DNA from: DASRIA01 sp963768885
GTDB lineage: Bacteria > Actinomycetota > Thermoleophilia > Solirubrobacterales > JBBDJG01
Direction: 5' to 3'
DNA length: 64,000 bases
Assembly: GCA_963768885.1 (NCBI GenBank)
Contig: CAVYJN010000010.1
Location: forward strand, 1-64,000
Positions 18,713 through 29,246 of this stretch are shown here, in pieces (position 1 is the first letter of the stretch; each line of letters starts with the position of its first letter). The notes under the pieces are model-generated. The model did no database searches. It was not told the DNA's origin and saw only the letters and a list, made by a program, of their open reading frames with translations. Made by a program: the position numbers and the translations under genes.

Positions 18713-19599
18713 AGCTGCGGAGCGGACGCTTGCGCGGATGGCGAGCCGGTCGCACGGAGTCGTGACGCGGACGCAGCTTCTGCGGGCCGGCATGAGCAGT
18801 CGGCAGATCGAGGAGCGGCTGCGGACCGGCACGCTCTCCCCCGAGCACCGGGGCGTCTATCGGGTGGGCCATCGAGCACCGAGTGCCGAGGCTCGTTACC
18901 TGGCCGCGGTGCTGGCTTGTGGCAAGGGAGCGGCATTGAGCGGCGCAGCGGCCGCCCACCTGCTCGGGGTGGTGAAAGGGAGGCCGCCGGCGCCCGGAGG
19001 TCACGGCGCCGACGAAGCGGTCCGTCGCGGGTATCCGGACCCGCCGGGCCGATCTGAAGCAGGACGCGACGATCTGGCGCGGCATTCCGGTCACGAGCGT
19101 CGCCCGCACGCTTGTGGACCTGGCGGGAGCGCTGGGACCCGACGACCTCGCGCGCGCCTGCCACGAGGCCGGGGTCCGTTACCACACCACCCCGGCGATG
19201 GTCGAGGCCGTGCTGACGCGGCGGCCCAACAGCCCGGGCGCGGCCAACCTGCGCGCGGTGATGCGCGGCGACGTGCACGTCACCCTCAGCCGGCTGGAGG
19301 CGAGGTTCCTCGCGCGACTGCGTGAAGCGGGCCTCGCGCTGCCGCACACGAACCGCCCGGCCGGCGGACGGCGGGTCGACTGCCGCTGGCCCGAGCAGCG
19401 CCTGACCGTCGAGCTCGACAGCTATCGCTACCACCATTCCCGCCACGCGTGGGAGCAGGACCGCCGCCGCGAACGCGAGGCGCGCGCCCGCGGCGACGAG
19501 TTCCGGCGCTACACCTGGCGGGACGTGTTCGAGGATCCAGCGCCGATGCTCGCCGAGCTACGCGCGCTCGTCCCCGCGAGCGCTACCCGCCGAACGTGA
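18693..19599 (+). CDS. AbiEi-type antitoxin domain / DUF559 protein (one frameshift)
   Basis: About 302 residues. The N-terminal winged-helix-like antitoxin domain of type IV systems is visible: RMASRSHGVVTRTQLLRAGMSSRQIEERLRTGTLSPEHRGVYRVGH. The C-terminal DUF559/Vsr-like endonuclease fold shows in CRWPEQRLTVELDSYRYHHSRHAWEQDRRREREA. An extra G near 18996 splits the two; the bridge reads RRADLKQDATIWRGIPVTSVARTLVDL. No partner nucleotidyltransferase toxin (AbiEii) is next to it, so it is probably a solitary protein, as is common in actinobacteria. AbiEi proteins repress their own promoter by binding inverted repeats, which fits the palindrome over the start. Its end overlaps the convergent dehydrogenase by 17 bases. 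Confidence 0.7.
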
Positions 19600-21818
19600 C
19601 CACGAGCCGCGGCCGCCGCGTCGAGTCCGAGTACTCCCGCGATGCGAAGTCCACGCCGTCGCCCGAGGTCCCGATCAGCGCGAAGGTGATCGTGCCGTTC
19701 CCGCCCACGACCGGCTTCACGTCGTACTCGACGGTCGCGTTGCCCGCGATCGCGCCCAGGTCGCCGATCATGGTCGTGGCGCGGACCGGCCGGTTGGCCC
19801 AGGTGATCGTGGACTGCGACCACGCGCTCGAGGCGGTGTAGAGGGCCGGGCCGTCCGCCGTGCCGTTGCTCAGCGCCCGCAGGCGCAGCTTCGCGCTCGT
19901 GACCGGGCCGGTGATCCCGGACACGGGGAAGCGCACGTAGCTCTCGGTCACCAGGCTGGTCCCACCCCTCACCTGCAGGTAGTTCGAGGTCCCGTAGTTC
20001 GAGCCCGGAGTTCGACTGCTGGACGCGGGCATCGGCGTCGGGAGTGAAGGTCAGCGTGGTCGCCCCGCTCGCCGTGACCGTGATCGTGACCGCCGCGGTG
20101 CTCGAGCCGCCGCGGCCGTCCGCCACCCGCAGCTGCGCCCGGTAGGTGCCGGCCGCTGCGTACGTGAAGCTCGGCTTCGCCGCGGTCGAGTCGTCGAACG
20201 CGCCGTCGCCGTCGAGGTCCCACTCGTAGCTCAGCGCGTCGCCGTCGGGGTCGCTCGAGCCGCTCCCGTCGAACGCTACGGCCAGCGGCGCGACGCCGGA
20301 CGTGATGCTCGAGGTCGCGACCGCGACGGGAGCGCGGTTCCCCGCCGCCGTGTACGAGACCCGCTTGACCTCGTACGCGTCCTGATCGACGTACAGCATG
20401 TCGCCGCCCGGCAGCACCTCGATGTCCATCGGGCGCATCGCGCCGGCCGCGAACAGCACGACCTTGCCGCGCTGGGGCAAGCCGTCGGAGCCGGGCAGCA
20501 GCGCGTAGATGCAGTCCCGCAGCCGGTCGGAGAAGAACAGCGCGCCGCGATACGTGGACGGGAAGCTCCCGCCCGACACCGGATAGAACGACACGCCCGT
20601 CAGCAGGCTCCCCGCCGGCGACCCCGTCGAGTCGCGCGTGCACGCCTCGCCCGGCACCACGTCCAGCTCGTGGTCGTAGCCCCAGTAGGGCGCGACCGTC
20701 TGGTTGCCGGCGCGGTAGAGGTTCTCGCAGATGTTCAGGTTCATCGCGTCGCTCGCGGGCCGGATCCGCGCGTACGGGTTGCCGTTCGCGTCGATCCCGC
20801 CCTCGTAGCAGGGGTAGCCGTAGTTCAGCACCGTCGGTGTCGCCCCGCCCTGGACGCGGTTGAACTCCTCCCAGTAGCCGCCGCCGCGATCGGTCACCCA
20901 TATGTCGTTCGTGCCCGGGCGCACGGCGAGGCGCACCGAGTCGCGCAGCCCGTAGGCGATGATGCGGCGCTCGTTCGCGCTCGCGCTCCCCGCGAGCGGG
21001 TTGCCCGGTGCGCCCGCGCCGGTCGCCGGGTCGATGCGGATCACGCTTCCGTCCAGGCCGAGCGGGTCGCCGCCGGTGCGCAGGTCCTGGACCCGCAACC
21101 GCCCGCCCTCGGACGTCGGCGGCGTGAGCAGCGATCCCACGGTCCCCGGCGGGTCGCCGCACGGGTTGGCCGGCGTGCCGTTCTGCCCGTAGTCCCACAT
21201 CTGCGCGGTCGACCCGTCCGACCCCGACACGTACAGGTAGCCGTCGGCGCCGAACTCCAGTCCGCCGCCCGTGTGGAACGGGTACTGGTGGCAGTAGTCC
21301 TCGACCAGCACCTGCTCGGACCCGGTCATCGCCTCGCCCGCGATCTGGAGCCGCGACACGCGCACGGCGGCGATGCAGTTCTCGTCGAGCCCGCCCGTCG
21401 CCTTCGCGCAGCTGTCGTTCGTCGCTCCGGCGGTCCCGTAGAGCGGCGGGGTGCCGCCGATCTTGGCGTCGAGGTCGTAATAGACGTAGATGTACGGCCT
21501 GGCCGGGAAAGCGGGATCGACGGCGAGCGAGATCAGCCCACGCGCCGAGAAGTTGTGCACCTTCGTGCGCAGGTCGGCGGCGACCGTCGCGGTCGTGTCG
21601 GCGAGGTCGGTGTAGGTCTTCACGATCCCGCTCTTCTCGGCCACGAACACGCGGCCGTTGGGCGCGATCTCGACGTCCATCGGGCGGTTCAGCCCGGTGA
21701 TCGCCGTCGTCTGGGTGAAACCGGGCGGCAGCGTGGTCGCGCCGGCGCCCGTCGGCAGAACGAGCACTGCGAGCACCACGGTCGCGACAGCAATCAGAGC
21801 ATCCCTGCGAGTTGACAT
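19583..21818 (-). CDS. Secreted glucose/sorbosone dehydrogenase with PKD and DNRLRE-type domains (one frameshift)
   Basis: About 744 residues. It opens with a signal peptide (LIAVATVVLAVLVLPTGAGA). Residues ~28-490 form a six-bladed GSDH/PQQ-type propeller: LNRPMDVEIAPNGRVFVAEKSG, ARGLISLAVDPAFP and YLYVSGSDGS. A PKD domain follows (FDGSGSSDPDGDALSYEWDLDGDG), then a C-terminal jelly-roll of the DNRLRE/CBM type (TSNYLQVRGG ... SYVRFPVSGI ... WANRP) that often binds surfaces or sugars. An extra base near 20010 breaks the last domain, and the two frames join as QQSNSG/SNYGTSN. The protein acts outside the cell on a sugar or polysaccharide. The ATG has AGGGGAGG 4 bases upstream. Confidence 0.8.
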
Positions 21819-21942
21819 GGGCCTCCCCTGGCCAAATCCATCCCGCCGCGACACGGGAGCGAAACACAGACGCGGGCCAGCCTAGTCAGGACCTCGGCGC
21901 TTGGCGAGGGAAATTGATCACTCGGCTAGGCTGCGCGGCAGG

Positions 21943-22830
21943 ATGACCACCGTCGCTCCCCGCATCGAAGGCATCCGCGAGAGCGAGGTCGACGCCGCCG
22001 GCCTGCGCATGCACGTCGTCGAGGCGGGCCCGCCCGACGGCGACCCGGTGCTGCTCCTGCACGGCTGGCCGCAGCACTGGTACCAGTGGCGCCACCAGAT
22101 CCCCGCGCTCGCGGGCGCCGGCTACCGCGTGATCGCGCCCGACCTGCGCGGCTTCGGCCAGAGCGAGGCGCCGCCCGGCGGCTACGACAAGGAGAACATG
22201 GCCACGGACGTGCTCAACCTGATGGACGCGATGGGGCTCGAGCGCGTCAAGCTGCTCGCGCACGACTGGGGCGGGTGGATCGGGTTCATCCTCTGCGTGC
22301 GCGCGCCCGCGCGGATCGAGCGCTACGTCGCCCTGAACATCCCGCACCTCTGGGCCAAGAGCGACCCGCGGACACTCGTGCACGCATGGCGCTTCTGGTA
22401 CATGGCCGTGATCGCCAGCCCGGCGGGCGGGTGGCTGCTCCGGAATCGCGCGGACTTCGTGCGGCGCGTCATCCAGGGCTCGTCGCCCAACCCCCAGGCG
22501 TGGTCGGACGAGGACCTCGACGCATACATCAAGCCGCTGCAGGAGCCCGACCGCGCCAACGCGAGCGTTCAGCTCTACCGCACCTTCCTGACCAAGGAGT
22601 TCGGGGCAGTCGGCGCCGGCCGCTACCAGAAGACGAGGCTCACGGTCCCGACGAAGCTCCTGTTCGGCACCGATGATTTCGCGATCCCGAAGTCGTTCCT
22701 GCGGCGGCCGACGAAGGAGTTCGCCGACGACTTCACGATCGAGTTCATCCCGGACACCGGCCACTTCATCGGCGAGGAGCGGCCCGAGCTCGTGAACGAC
22801 CGCACGCTCGAGTTCTTCGCGCGGCCCTAG
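21943..22830 (+). CDS. Alpha/beta hydrolase, epoxide hydrolase-like
   Basis: A 295-residue enzyme. The oxyanion-site HGWPQHWYQWR starts at residue 40. The nucleophile elbow AHDWGGWIG carries Asp108, the attacking aspartate of soluble epoxide hydrolases and haloalkane dehalogenases. The acid is probably in LLFGTDD, and the catalytic His in PDTGHFIGEE. The tryptophan-rich lid fits epoxide hydrolase better, but dehalogenase is not excluded. TAGGCT at 21927-21932 precedes the ATG by 10 bases. Its stop shares CTAG with the convergent topoisomerase gene. Confidence 0.8.
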   Translation: MTTVAPRIEGIRESEVDAAGLRMHVVEAGPPDGDPVLLLHGWPQHWYQWRHQIPALAGAGYRVIAPDLRGFGQSEAPPGGYDKENMATDVLNLMDAMGLERVKLLAHDWGGWIGFILCVRAPARIERYVALNIPHLWAKSDPRTLVHAWRFWYMAVIASPAGGWLLRNRADFVRRVIQGSSPNPQAWSDEDLDAYIKPLQEPDRANASVQLYRTFLTKEFGAVGAGRYQKTRLTVPTKLLFGTDDFAIPKSFLRRPTKEFADDFTIEFIPDTGHFIGEERPELVNDRTLEFFARP

Positions 22831-25049
22831 GCCGCCTCTTCGGCCGCGGTCTCCTCCTGCTTCGGCGGCTCGCCCGTGGCCCACTCCTCGTCGAAGTCCA
22901 CGCGCCACTTGCCCTCGTCGGCGGGCACGATCTTCAGCTTGGCGCGGAACGAGCGTCCCGAGCGGCCCTTGAAGCCGGTCACCGGCTTGGCGGTGCGGCC
23001 GGTCGGCGGCTCGTCGCCGCGCTCGATCGACTGCTTGAGGCTCTCCATCAGCTCCTTCGCGACCGACACGGGGAGCATCTTGCCCGCCTTCTTCTTCCAG
23101 ATCGCGAACCCGCAGCCGGGATCGTCCCTCGACCAGCACGAGTAGCCCTTGCGGTTCTCGTTGACGTCGCGGCCGCAGACCGGGCACGGCCCGAGGTTGG
23201 CGCGCTCGATCTTCACGTCCTTGAGTCCGTCGAGCTGCTCCACCGTGCGTCCGGTGAAGCGCACGATGTCGTTCATGAACGACGGCCGGCTCTCCTCGCC
23301 GCGCGCGATCAGCTCGAGCCGCCGCTCCCACTCGCCGGTCATCTCCGCGGAGGTCAGCTCGTGCTCGCCGAGCAGGCGGATCACCTGGATGCCCTTCTCG
23401 GTGGCGTGCAGCGCGCGTCCCTCGCGCTCGATGTAGGCGACGGAGATCAGCCGCTCGATGATCGCGGCGCGGGTCGCGGGGGTGCCGATCCCGGAGTCCT
23501 TCATCGCCTCGCGCAGCTCCACGTCCTCGATGTCCTTGCCCGCGGCCTCCATCGCGCCGAGCAGCGAGGCCTCCGTGAACCGCCGCGGGGGCTGCGTCTC
23601 CTTGCGCAGCGACTCGACGCGGCGCACGTCGACCTGCTCGCCCTGCTCGAGCTTGGGCAGCATCTGGTCGCCGCCGGAGTCGTCCTCGGTCCCGCCGCCG
23701 GTGTCGACCTCCTGCCCGTAGACCGAGCGCCAGCCCGCCTCCATCAGCACGCGCCCGCTGGTGCGGAAGACGTGGTCCGCGACCGTGGTCTCGACGCGCG
23801 TGCGCTCGAAGACGGCATCGGGGTGGAAGATCGCGAGGAAGCGCTTTGCGACCAGGTCATAGATCTTGCGCTCGTCGGGGCGCATCTTCGACAGGTCGTG
23901 CGCGGACTTCGTGGGGATGATCGCGTGGTGGTCCTCGACCTTCTTGTTGTTGACCACGCGCCCGAGCGGCAGGTCCTTCAGAGAGGTCACGTACGCCGCG
24001 CCCTTCGCGTACTCGCCGTTTCGCCCGACCAGCTCGGCGGTGGGGCGGATCTCGGGAATCATGTCGCTCGACAGCCAGCGCGAGTTCGTGCGCGGATACG
24101 TGATCGCCTTGTGCTGCTCGTAGAGCTTCTGGGCGGCGCCGAGCGTGCGCTTGGCGGAGAAGCCGAACCGCGTGTTGGCCTCCCGCTGGAGCGAGGTCAG
24201 GTCGTAGAGCAGCTGCGAGCGCTCGCGCTCCTCCTTCTTCTCGAGCTTCGTGATCTCCCCGCGCTTGCCGGCGCAGTCCTCCACGACCTTGGCCGCGAGC
24301 GCCTCGTCGATCCGCTTGCCGCCGAGGTAGCGGCCCGCGTAGAGACGCTCCGCGTCCGCCGCGAAGTCGGCCTCGACGAGCCAGTAGGGCTCGGGCTTGA
24401 ACGCGCGGATCTCCTCCTCGCGCCGCGCGACCAGCGCGAGCGTCGGCGTCTGCACCCGCCCCAGCGAGACCACGCCGTCGAAGGCCGCGCGCAGCCGGAT
24501 CGAGGCGGCGCGCGTCGCGTTCATGCCGACCAGCCAGTCCGCCTCCGAGCGCGAGCGCGCGGCCGCCTCGAGCGGCTGCATCTCCTCGCCCGCGCGCAGG
24601 TGCTCGAACGCGTCGGCGATCGCCTTCTTCGTCATCGAGTTGAGCCACAGCCGGCGCACCGGCGGCTTCGCCTTGGAGGTCGCGTACACGTAGGCGAAGA
24701 TCAGCTCGCCCTCGCGGCCGGCGTCGCAGGCGTTCACGACCTCGGCGATCTCGGGGTCCTTCAAGAGCTTGTGGATCGCGTTCAGCTGCTTCTTGGCCTT
24801 CTCGTCGTTCGGGACCAGCCGGAACTCGTCCGGGACGATCGGCAGGTCGGCGAAGCGCCACTTCTTGAAGCGCGGGTCGTAGGTGTCGGGCTCGGCGAGG
24901 CCGACCAGATGGCCGATCGCCCACGTGATCACGTGGGTGTCCCCGACCAGGTGGGTCTTGTCCTTGCTCGAGCTGAACGAGCCGGGGAGGGTGGAGGCGA
25001 TGTCCTGCCCGACGGAGGGCTTTTCGGCGACGACGAGGGTCTTGGGCAT
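22827..25049 (-). CDS. topB: DNA topoisomerase III (type IA)
   Basis: A 740-residue type IA topoisomerase that cuts one DNA strand to relax or decatenate DNA. The Toprim domain starts at once (TLVVAEKPSVGQDIA) and holds NACDAGREGELIF with the metal-binding acids. The active tyrosine is Y318 in AITYPRTNSR. SGIGTPATRAAIIERL is the conserved C-terminal gate motif. A zinc-type CPVCGRDVNENRKGYSCW region and a basic repeat-like end close the protein. Length and motifs suit the TopB-like enzyme common in actinobacteria beside the housekeeping TopA. TACCGT lies 6 bases before the ATG, a leaderless layout. Confidence 0.92.
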   Translation of the reverse strand: MPKTLVVAEKPSVGQDIASTLPGSFSSSKDKTHLVGDTHVITWAIGHLVGLAEPDTYDPRFKKWRFADLPIVPDEFRLVPNDEKAKKQLNAIHKLLKDPEIAEVVNACDAGREGELIFAYVYATSKAKPPVRRLWLNSMTKKAIADAFEHLRAGEEMQPLEAAARSRSEADWLVGMNATRAASIRLRAAFDGVVSLGRVQTPTLALVARREEEIRAFKPEPYWLVEADFAADAERLYAGRYLGGKRIDEALAAKVVEDCAGKRGEITKLEKKEERERSQLLYDLTSLQREANTRFGFSAKRTLGAAQKLYEQHKAITYPRTNSRWLSSDMIPEIRPTAELVGRNGEYAKGAAYVTSLKDLPLGRVVNNKKVEDHHAIIPTKSAHDLSKMRPDERKIYDLVAKRFLAIFHPDAVFERTRVETTVADHVFRTSGRVLMEAGWRSVYGQEVDTGGGTEDDSGGDQMLPKLEQGEQVDVRRVESLRKETQPPRRFTEASLLGAMEAAGKDIEDVELREAMKDSGIGTPATRAAIIERLISVAYIEREGRALHATEKGIQVIRLLGEHELTSAEMTGEWERRLELIARGEESRPSFMNDIVRFTGRTVEQLDGLKDVKIERANLGPCPVCGRDVNENRKGYSCWSRDDPGCGFAIWKKKAGKMLPVSVAKELMESLKQSIERGDEPPTGRTAKPVTGFKGRSGRSFRAKLKIVPADEGKWRVDFDEEWATGEPPKQEETAAEEAA

Positions 25050-25122
25050 GCCCCAACGGTAGCGGGGGCCGTCGGCGGCACCGGTTGTGGGGTATTACTG
25101 AGAAGCTCACGGCTCCGCCCTG

Positions 25123-25151
25123 ATGACGCGCCGCGCCGCGCCTCCTAGGCT
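25123..25151 (+). promoter_or_regulatory. Leaderless promoter of the secreted 424-residue protein
   Basis: ATGACG at 25123-25128, a 17-base spacer and TAGGCT at 25146-25151, only 6 bases before the ATG at 25158. Transcription would begin at or next to the start codon. Confidence 0.5.
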
Positions 25152-25157
25152 CGCGTC

Positions 25158-26432
25158 ATGAAGGTCTTTTCCCTCGCGGCGGCCGCGACCGTCGCGCTGC
25201 TGGCCTGGCCCGGCGCCGCGCTCGCCGGTTGGTCGGCGCCGCAGACGACCTCCATCGCGGGCTACACGACGACCAGCATGGCGGTCAACGCCCGGGGCGA
25301 GACCGTGGTCGCATGGGCCCGCAGCACCAACCCCGGGCACGCGTTCGGGACCGCGGTCTACCTGACCGTGCGCACCGCGGGCGGGCGCCTGCGCACGCGC
25401 CGCATCTGGTCGAGCCGGCGCGCCTCGACCGGCGGCCTCGCGGTCGCGCTCGACGACAAGGGCGAGGCGACGGTCGCGTGGATCGTGAACACCCGCAGCA
25501 ACGAAGGCGGAGCATCGGGCCCGGGGAAGATCTATGCGGCCTACGGCCCGCTCACGGGGCACTGGAAGCAGCGGCGCGTGATCGGCCGTGCCATCACCAA
25601 GCCGCGCCTCGCCGTCGCGCCGCACGGGAGGGTGCTGCTGCTCTGGATCGACGGCAGCGCGGAGTCCCGGAACCTGGTCGTGGCGTGGCGCACCCGCGGA
25701 CACTCCTTCCGGGACCGCAAGGCGCTGAAGCGGCCCAACGTCGTGTTCACGCCGTACGACTCGACCGGCGCCGTCCCCGCGTTCGACACGGCCGGCGCCG
25801 CGTACGTGGCGGGCGAGTGCGACGCGGTCGTGCTGCGCGCAGGTCCCAACAGCCACCGGTTCAGGACCATCCTCGACCGCGGGCCGGCGCTGAGCGCGAC
25901 GCTCTCGCTCTCCGGCAAGGGCCGCGGGGTGGCCGGCTGGGTCGGCGGGAGGTGCACGTCCGACATATCCGCCAGCAACACGCCCGGCCCCGTGTTCGCC
26001 ACCATCCTGGACGGCGGGAAGTTCGGGCCCGTGCTGACGCTTCCCTCGAACAACAATGCCGCTTTCGCCCACGCCGTGGCGATCGCAGGAGACGGCGGGA
26101 CCGTCAGCTGGGGTGATCTCAGCGGGACACTCGTCACAACGGTCGCCGCCGACGGGAGCGTCGCCACACCGGCGGCCGCGCCGCTCGGGATCGTCCCGGT
26201 CGCGCGCGACGGCGGCGGGGACAAGGTCCTCGCGGGTCCGGGCTCGGCGGGGCAGTTCGTGCAGTTCGGGGTGCTCGTGCAGCCGGTGGGCGGTGGCGCG
26301 CTCGAACACGCTCCGGTGGGCTCCGGGTCGCTGGCCGTCTCGCAGCCGCTGGGCCGGCGCGTGGCGCTCGCCTGGAACACGAGCCCGACCGGCGCCGGCG
26401 GCAACCTGGCGCTGTCGGTCTGGCGCCCCTGA
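25158..26432 (+). CDS. Secreted protein of unknown function with beta-propeller-like repeats
   Basis: A 424-residue protein with a textbook signal peptide (VFSLAAAATVALLAWPGAALAG). The mature part repeats a pattern of small residues leading to V-A-W or similar strands about every 45-60 residues (GETVVAWARS, GEATVAWIVN, RVLLLWIDGS, RGVAGWVGG, GGTVSWGD, RRVALAWNTS). This suggests a propeller or beta-sandwich made of sialidase/WD-like blades. I recognise no catalytic motif and assign no function. It has its own leaderless promoter and is divergent from topB. Confidence 0.7.
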   Translation: MKVFSLAAAATVALLAWPGAALAGWSAPQTTSIAGYTTTSMAVNARGETVVAWARSTNPGHAFGTAVYLTVRTAGGRLRTRRIWSSRRASTGGLAVALDDKGEATVAWIVNTRSNEGGASGPGKIYAAYGPLTGHWKQRRVIGRAITKPRLAVAPHGRVLLLWIDGSAESRNLVVAWRTRGHSFRDRKALKRPNVVFTPYDSTGAVPAFDTAGAAYVAGECDAVVLRAGPNSHRFRTILDRGPALSATLSLSGKGRGVAGWVGGRCTSDISASNTPGPVFATILDGGKFGPVLTLPSNNNAAFAHAVAIAGDGGTVSWGDLSGTLVTTVAADGSVATPAAAPLGIVPVARDGGGDKVLAGPGSAGQFVQFGVLVQPVGGGALEHAPVGSGSLAVSQPLGRRVALAWNTSPTGAGGNLALSVWRP

Positions 26433-26451
26433 CGCGCCTCCGTCGGGCAGG

Positions 26452-27189
26452 ATTACCTGCATCCAGCTCGTCCGCACCTCATTGACCGACCGCCCCGCCT
26501 TCGACACCGCCGTCTCGCGCGCGGTGCTCGAGCGCGTGGCGCGCGGCGAGCTGCCGGAGACGTTCCGCATCGGGCGGCCGGGCGCGATGGTCGCGTTCGG
26601 CAAGCTCGACCTGGCGAGCCCCGGCTACGCGGCCGCCGCGCAGGCGGCCCGCGACGGCGGCTTCGAGGCGGTCAGGCGGCTCGCCGGCGGGCGCGCCGCC
26701 GTCTTCCACGAGCACACGATCGCGTTCGCGTGGGCCGGCCGCGCCGACGACACGTGGTCGGGAACGCACGAGCGCTTCCGCAACATCGCCGGCATCGTCG
26801 AGCGCGCGCTGCGGCGCCTCGGCGTGGACGCGCGCGTCGGCGAGGTGCCGCGCGAGTACTGCCCCGGCGACTACCGCGTCAACGCGCGCGGGCGCACGAA
26901 GCTCGCCGGGATCGGCCAGCGCCTGATCAAGGGCGCCTGGCACATCGGCGGCGTGATCGTGGTGGACGAGGGCGAGCGCGTGCGCGACGTGCTGGTCCCC
27001 GTCTACGAGGCGCTCGGGCTCGACTGGGACCCGGCGACGGCGGGCGCGGTCGCCGACGAGGTGACGGGGGTCACATGGGAGGACGCGGTCGAGGCCTTGA
27101 TCGCCGAGCTTCCCGACGTCGAGCCGGCCCCGCTCGACGCGACGACGCTGGCACACGCGGAGCGCCTCGCGCCCGAACACTTAGGCTAG
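26452..27189 (+). CDS. Lipoate--protein ligase A family protein
   Basis: About 245 residues of the biotin/lipoate A/B ligase fold: ETFRIGRPGAMVAFGKLDL, then RRLAGGRAAVFHEHTIAFAW (the RRxxGGxxVxH-type loop that binds lipoyl-AMP), then YCPGDYRVNARGRTKLAGIGQRLIKGAWHIGG with the catalytic-type lysine. Members attach lipoate or octanoate to the E2/GcvH proteins or transfer it. No ATG or GTG lies at the N-terminus. The homologous part begins about CIQLVRTSLTD, so the start could be ATT 26452 or TTG 26482, or the true start may be lost to a sequence error. The stop overlaps the -10 box of the next gene. Confidence 0.75.
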   Translation: MTCIQLVRTSLTDRPAFDTAVSRAVLERVARGELPETFRIGRPGAMVAFGKLDLASPGYAAAAQAARDGGFEAVRRLAGGRAAVFHEHTIAFAWAGRADDTWSGTHERFRNIAGIVERALRRLGVDARVGEVPREYCPGDYRVNARGRTKLAGIGQRLIKGAWHIGGVIVVDEGERVRDVLVPVYEALGLDWDPATAGAVADEVTGVTWEDAVEALIAELPDVEPAPLDATTLAHAERLAPEHLG

Positions 27190-27194
27190 GTCCC

Positions 27195-28056
27195 ATGACG
27201 ACCCCCGCCCAGCAGATCCGCGACCTCGTCGCGCGCGACACCGTCCTGATGCCGGGCGTCTACGACGCGCTCACGGCGCGCATCGCCGCGCGCGTCGGGT
27301 TCGACATCACCTTCATCTCCGGCTACTCGGTGTCGGCCGCGCGCCTCGGCGAGCCCGACTTCGGCTTCCTCACGGAGTCCGAGATGGCGGAGGCGACGCG
27401 CGCCGTCACGCGCGTCTCCGACGCGCCCGTGATCGTCGACGCCGACACCGGCTACGGCAACCCGGTCAACGTGATCCGCACCGTCCGGGACTTCCAGGAC
27501 GCGGGCGCGGCCGGCGTCTTCCTCGAGGACCAGGTCTGGCCCAAGAAGTGCGGCCACTTCCAGGGCAAGCAGGTGATCCCGACCGCCGAGCACGCGGCCA
27601 AGATCCGCGCCGCCGCGGACGCGCGCGGCGAGCGCGACCTGTTCATCGTCGCCCGCACGGACGCGCGCCAGCCGCTCGGACTCGACGCGGCGATCGAGCG
27701 CTGCCTCGCCTACAAGGAGGCGGGCGCCGACGCGCTCTTCGTCGAGGCGCCCCAGTCCATCGAGGAGCTCGAGCAGATCGCCGCGCAGCTGCCGGCACCG
27801 CTCGTCGCGAACATGATCGAGCGCGGCGTCACCCCGCACCTCACGCGCACGGAGCTGAAGGAGCTCGGCTTCCAGCTGATCGTCTGCCCGCTCGCCGCGC
27901 TGTACGCCGCCGCCAAGGCGGTCACCGAGGTCCTCACCGAGCTCAAGACCGAGGAGACCACCGCCGCCATGTACGACCGCATGCTCGCGTTCGACGAGTT
28001 CGGCGAGCTGGTCGGGCTCGCAGCAGCGCTACGCCGACGAGGCGCGCTACACCTAG
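27195..28056 (+). CDS. Isocitrate lyase / PEP mutase family enzyme (one frameshift)
   Basis: About 287 residues. It has the TIM-barrel pattern of the PEPM/ICL superfamily: MPGVYDALTARIAARVGFDITFISGYSVSAARLG, then VIVDADTGYGNPVNV (metal-binding aspartates), then GVFLEDQVWPKKCGHFQGKQV with the conserved K-KCGH loop cysteine, then VARTDAR. This group contains carboxyvinyl-carboxyphosphonate mutase-like enzymes, 2-methylisocitrate lyases and oxaloacetate decarboxylases; it cannot be narrowed. A one-base shift near 28020 changes LVGLAQQRYADEARYT into the frame that runs on into the patatin gene. I end it at TAG 28054-28056. TAGGCT lies 7 bases before the ATG. Confidence 0.8.
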
Positions 28057-28139
28057 ACGATCGCTCAGTAGCGCCTACTGAGGATCTCTTCCTGACATTA
28101 CGGTCGCGCCCGCCCCGGCCGGGGCCGTACGCTCCAGAT

Positions 28140-29246
28140 GTGACGGAGCGTCAAGAAGCGGCCGGCCCGCGCGTCGGGCTGGTTCTCGGCGCGGGCGGGG
28201 TGATCGGCGGAGCTTGGCTCACCGGCGGCCTTCAGGCGCTCGCCCAGGAGACCGGCTGGGACGCGGCGACCGCCGACTACATCGTCGGCACGTCCGCCGG
28301 CTCGATGATCGGGGCGCTCTGCGCCTCCGGCGTGCCGCCGTGGTTCATGGTGGCGCACTCCGGCGGCGAGACCTTCGACGGCCTGCTCGACACGAACGGC
28401 CGGCCCGCCGCCGAGGCCGACCGCTCGGCCGGCGCCGTGTTCAACCTCGAGAAGGCGCCTCCCCCGATCGGCCCGGGCTCCTGGAAGCTCGCGCTCAAGA
28501 GCCTCTCCAACCCGCGCGGGCACACGCCCGGCGCGGTGCTGAGCGGATGGCTGCCGCGCGGCTTCATCTCCACCGAGCCGCTCAAGCGCACGATCCGCCG
28601 CGTGGTCCCGCACGGCTGGTGCGACCACCGCGGGCTGTGGGTGATGGCCTGCGACTACGCCACCGGCCGGCGCGTCGCGTTCGGCAGCGAGCGCTCCCCC
28701 CATCCCGACGTCGATCTCGCAGACGCGGTCGCCGCGTCCTGCGCGATCCCCGGCTTCTACTATCCGGTCACGATCGACGGGCGCCGCTACGTCGACGGCG
28801 GAATGCACTCGCCGTCCAACCTCGACGTGCTGCGCCACAAGGGCCTCGATCTCGTGATCTGCATGAACCCGACCTCGTCGCTTCACTCGATCCCGCGCAG
28901 GCACCCGGTCGAGCGCCTCCACGCCTTCATGCGCTCCGCCTCGGGACGCCGCCTGGGCAGCGAGAAGAAGCGGCTCGAGGACGCCGGCACCAAGGTCGTG
29001 CTGATCCAGCCGACCGCCGAGGACCTCGAGATCATGGGCGGGAACCTGATGAGCACGAAGCGCCGCCACGAGGTGATCGAGCTTGCGACCCGCACCGTCG
29101 CGGAGCAGCTGCGCCGGCACGTCGTCCGGCGCGCGCTCGCCGACCTGCCGCCCGGCGACCCCGACCGGATCAGGAAGCCGGCCGGGCCGCCCTCGACCTG
29201 GCCGCGGCCCAAGTGGATCGCGGAACGGGAGAGCTCCGCCGCGTGA
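28140..29246 (+). CDS. Patatin-like phospholipase
   Basis: A 368-residue lipid acyl hydrolase. The oxyanion loop GLVLGAGGVIGGAW is near residue 15, the nucleophile Ser52 sits in VGTSAGSM, and the catalytic Asp in YVDGGMHSP. Patatins cleave acyl chains from membrane or storage lipids. It has a GTG start at 28140. Its stop overlaps the GTG of the acyltransferase gene (GTGA), so a phospholipase and a lipid acyltransferase are translationally coupled, which suggests lipid remodelling. Confidence 0.85.
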   Translation: MTERQEAAGPRVGLVLGAGGVIGGAWLTGGLQALAQETGWDAATADYIVGTSAGSMIGALCASGVPPWFMVAHSGGETFDGLLDTNGRPAAEADRSAGAVFNLEKAPPPIGPGSWKLALKSLSNPRGHTPGAVLSGWLPRGFISTEPLKRTIRRVVPHGWCDHRGLWVMACDYATGRRVAFGSERSPHPDVDLADAVAASCAIPGFYYPVTIDGRRYVDGGMHSPSNLDVLRHKGLDLVICMNPTSSLHSIPRRHPVERLHAFMRSASGRRLGSEKKRLEDAGTKVVLIQPTAEDLEIMGGNLMSTKRRHEVIELATRTVAEQLRRHVVRRALADLPPGDPDRIRKPAGPPSTWPRPKWIAERESSAA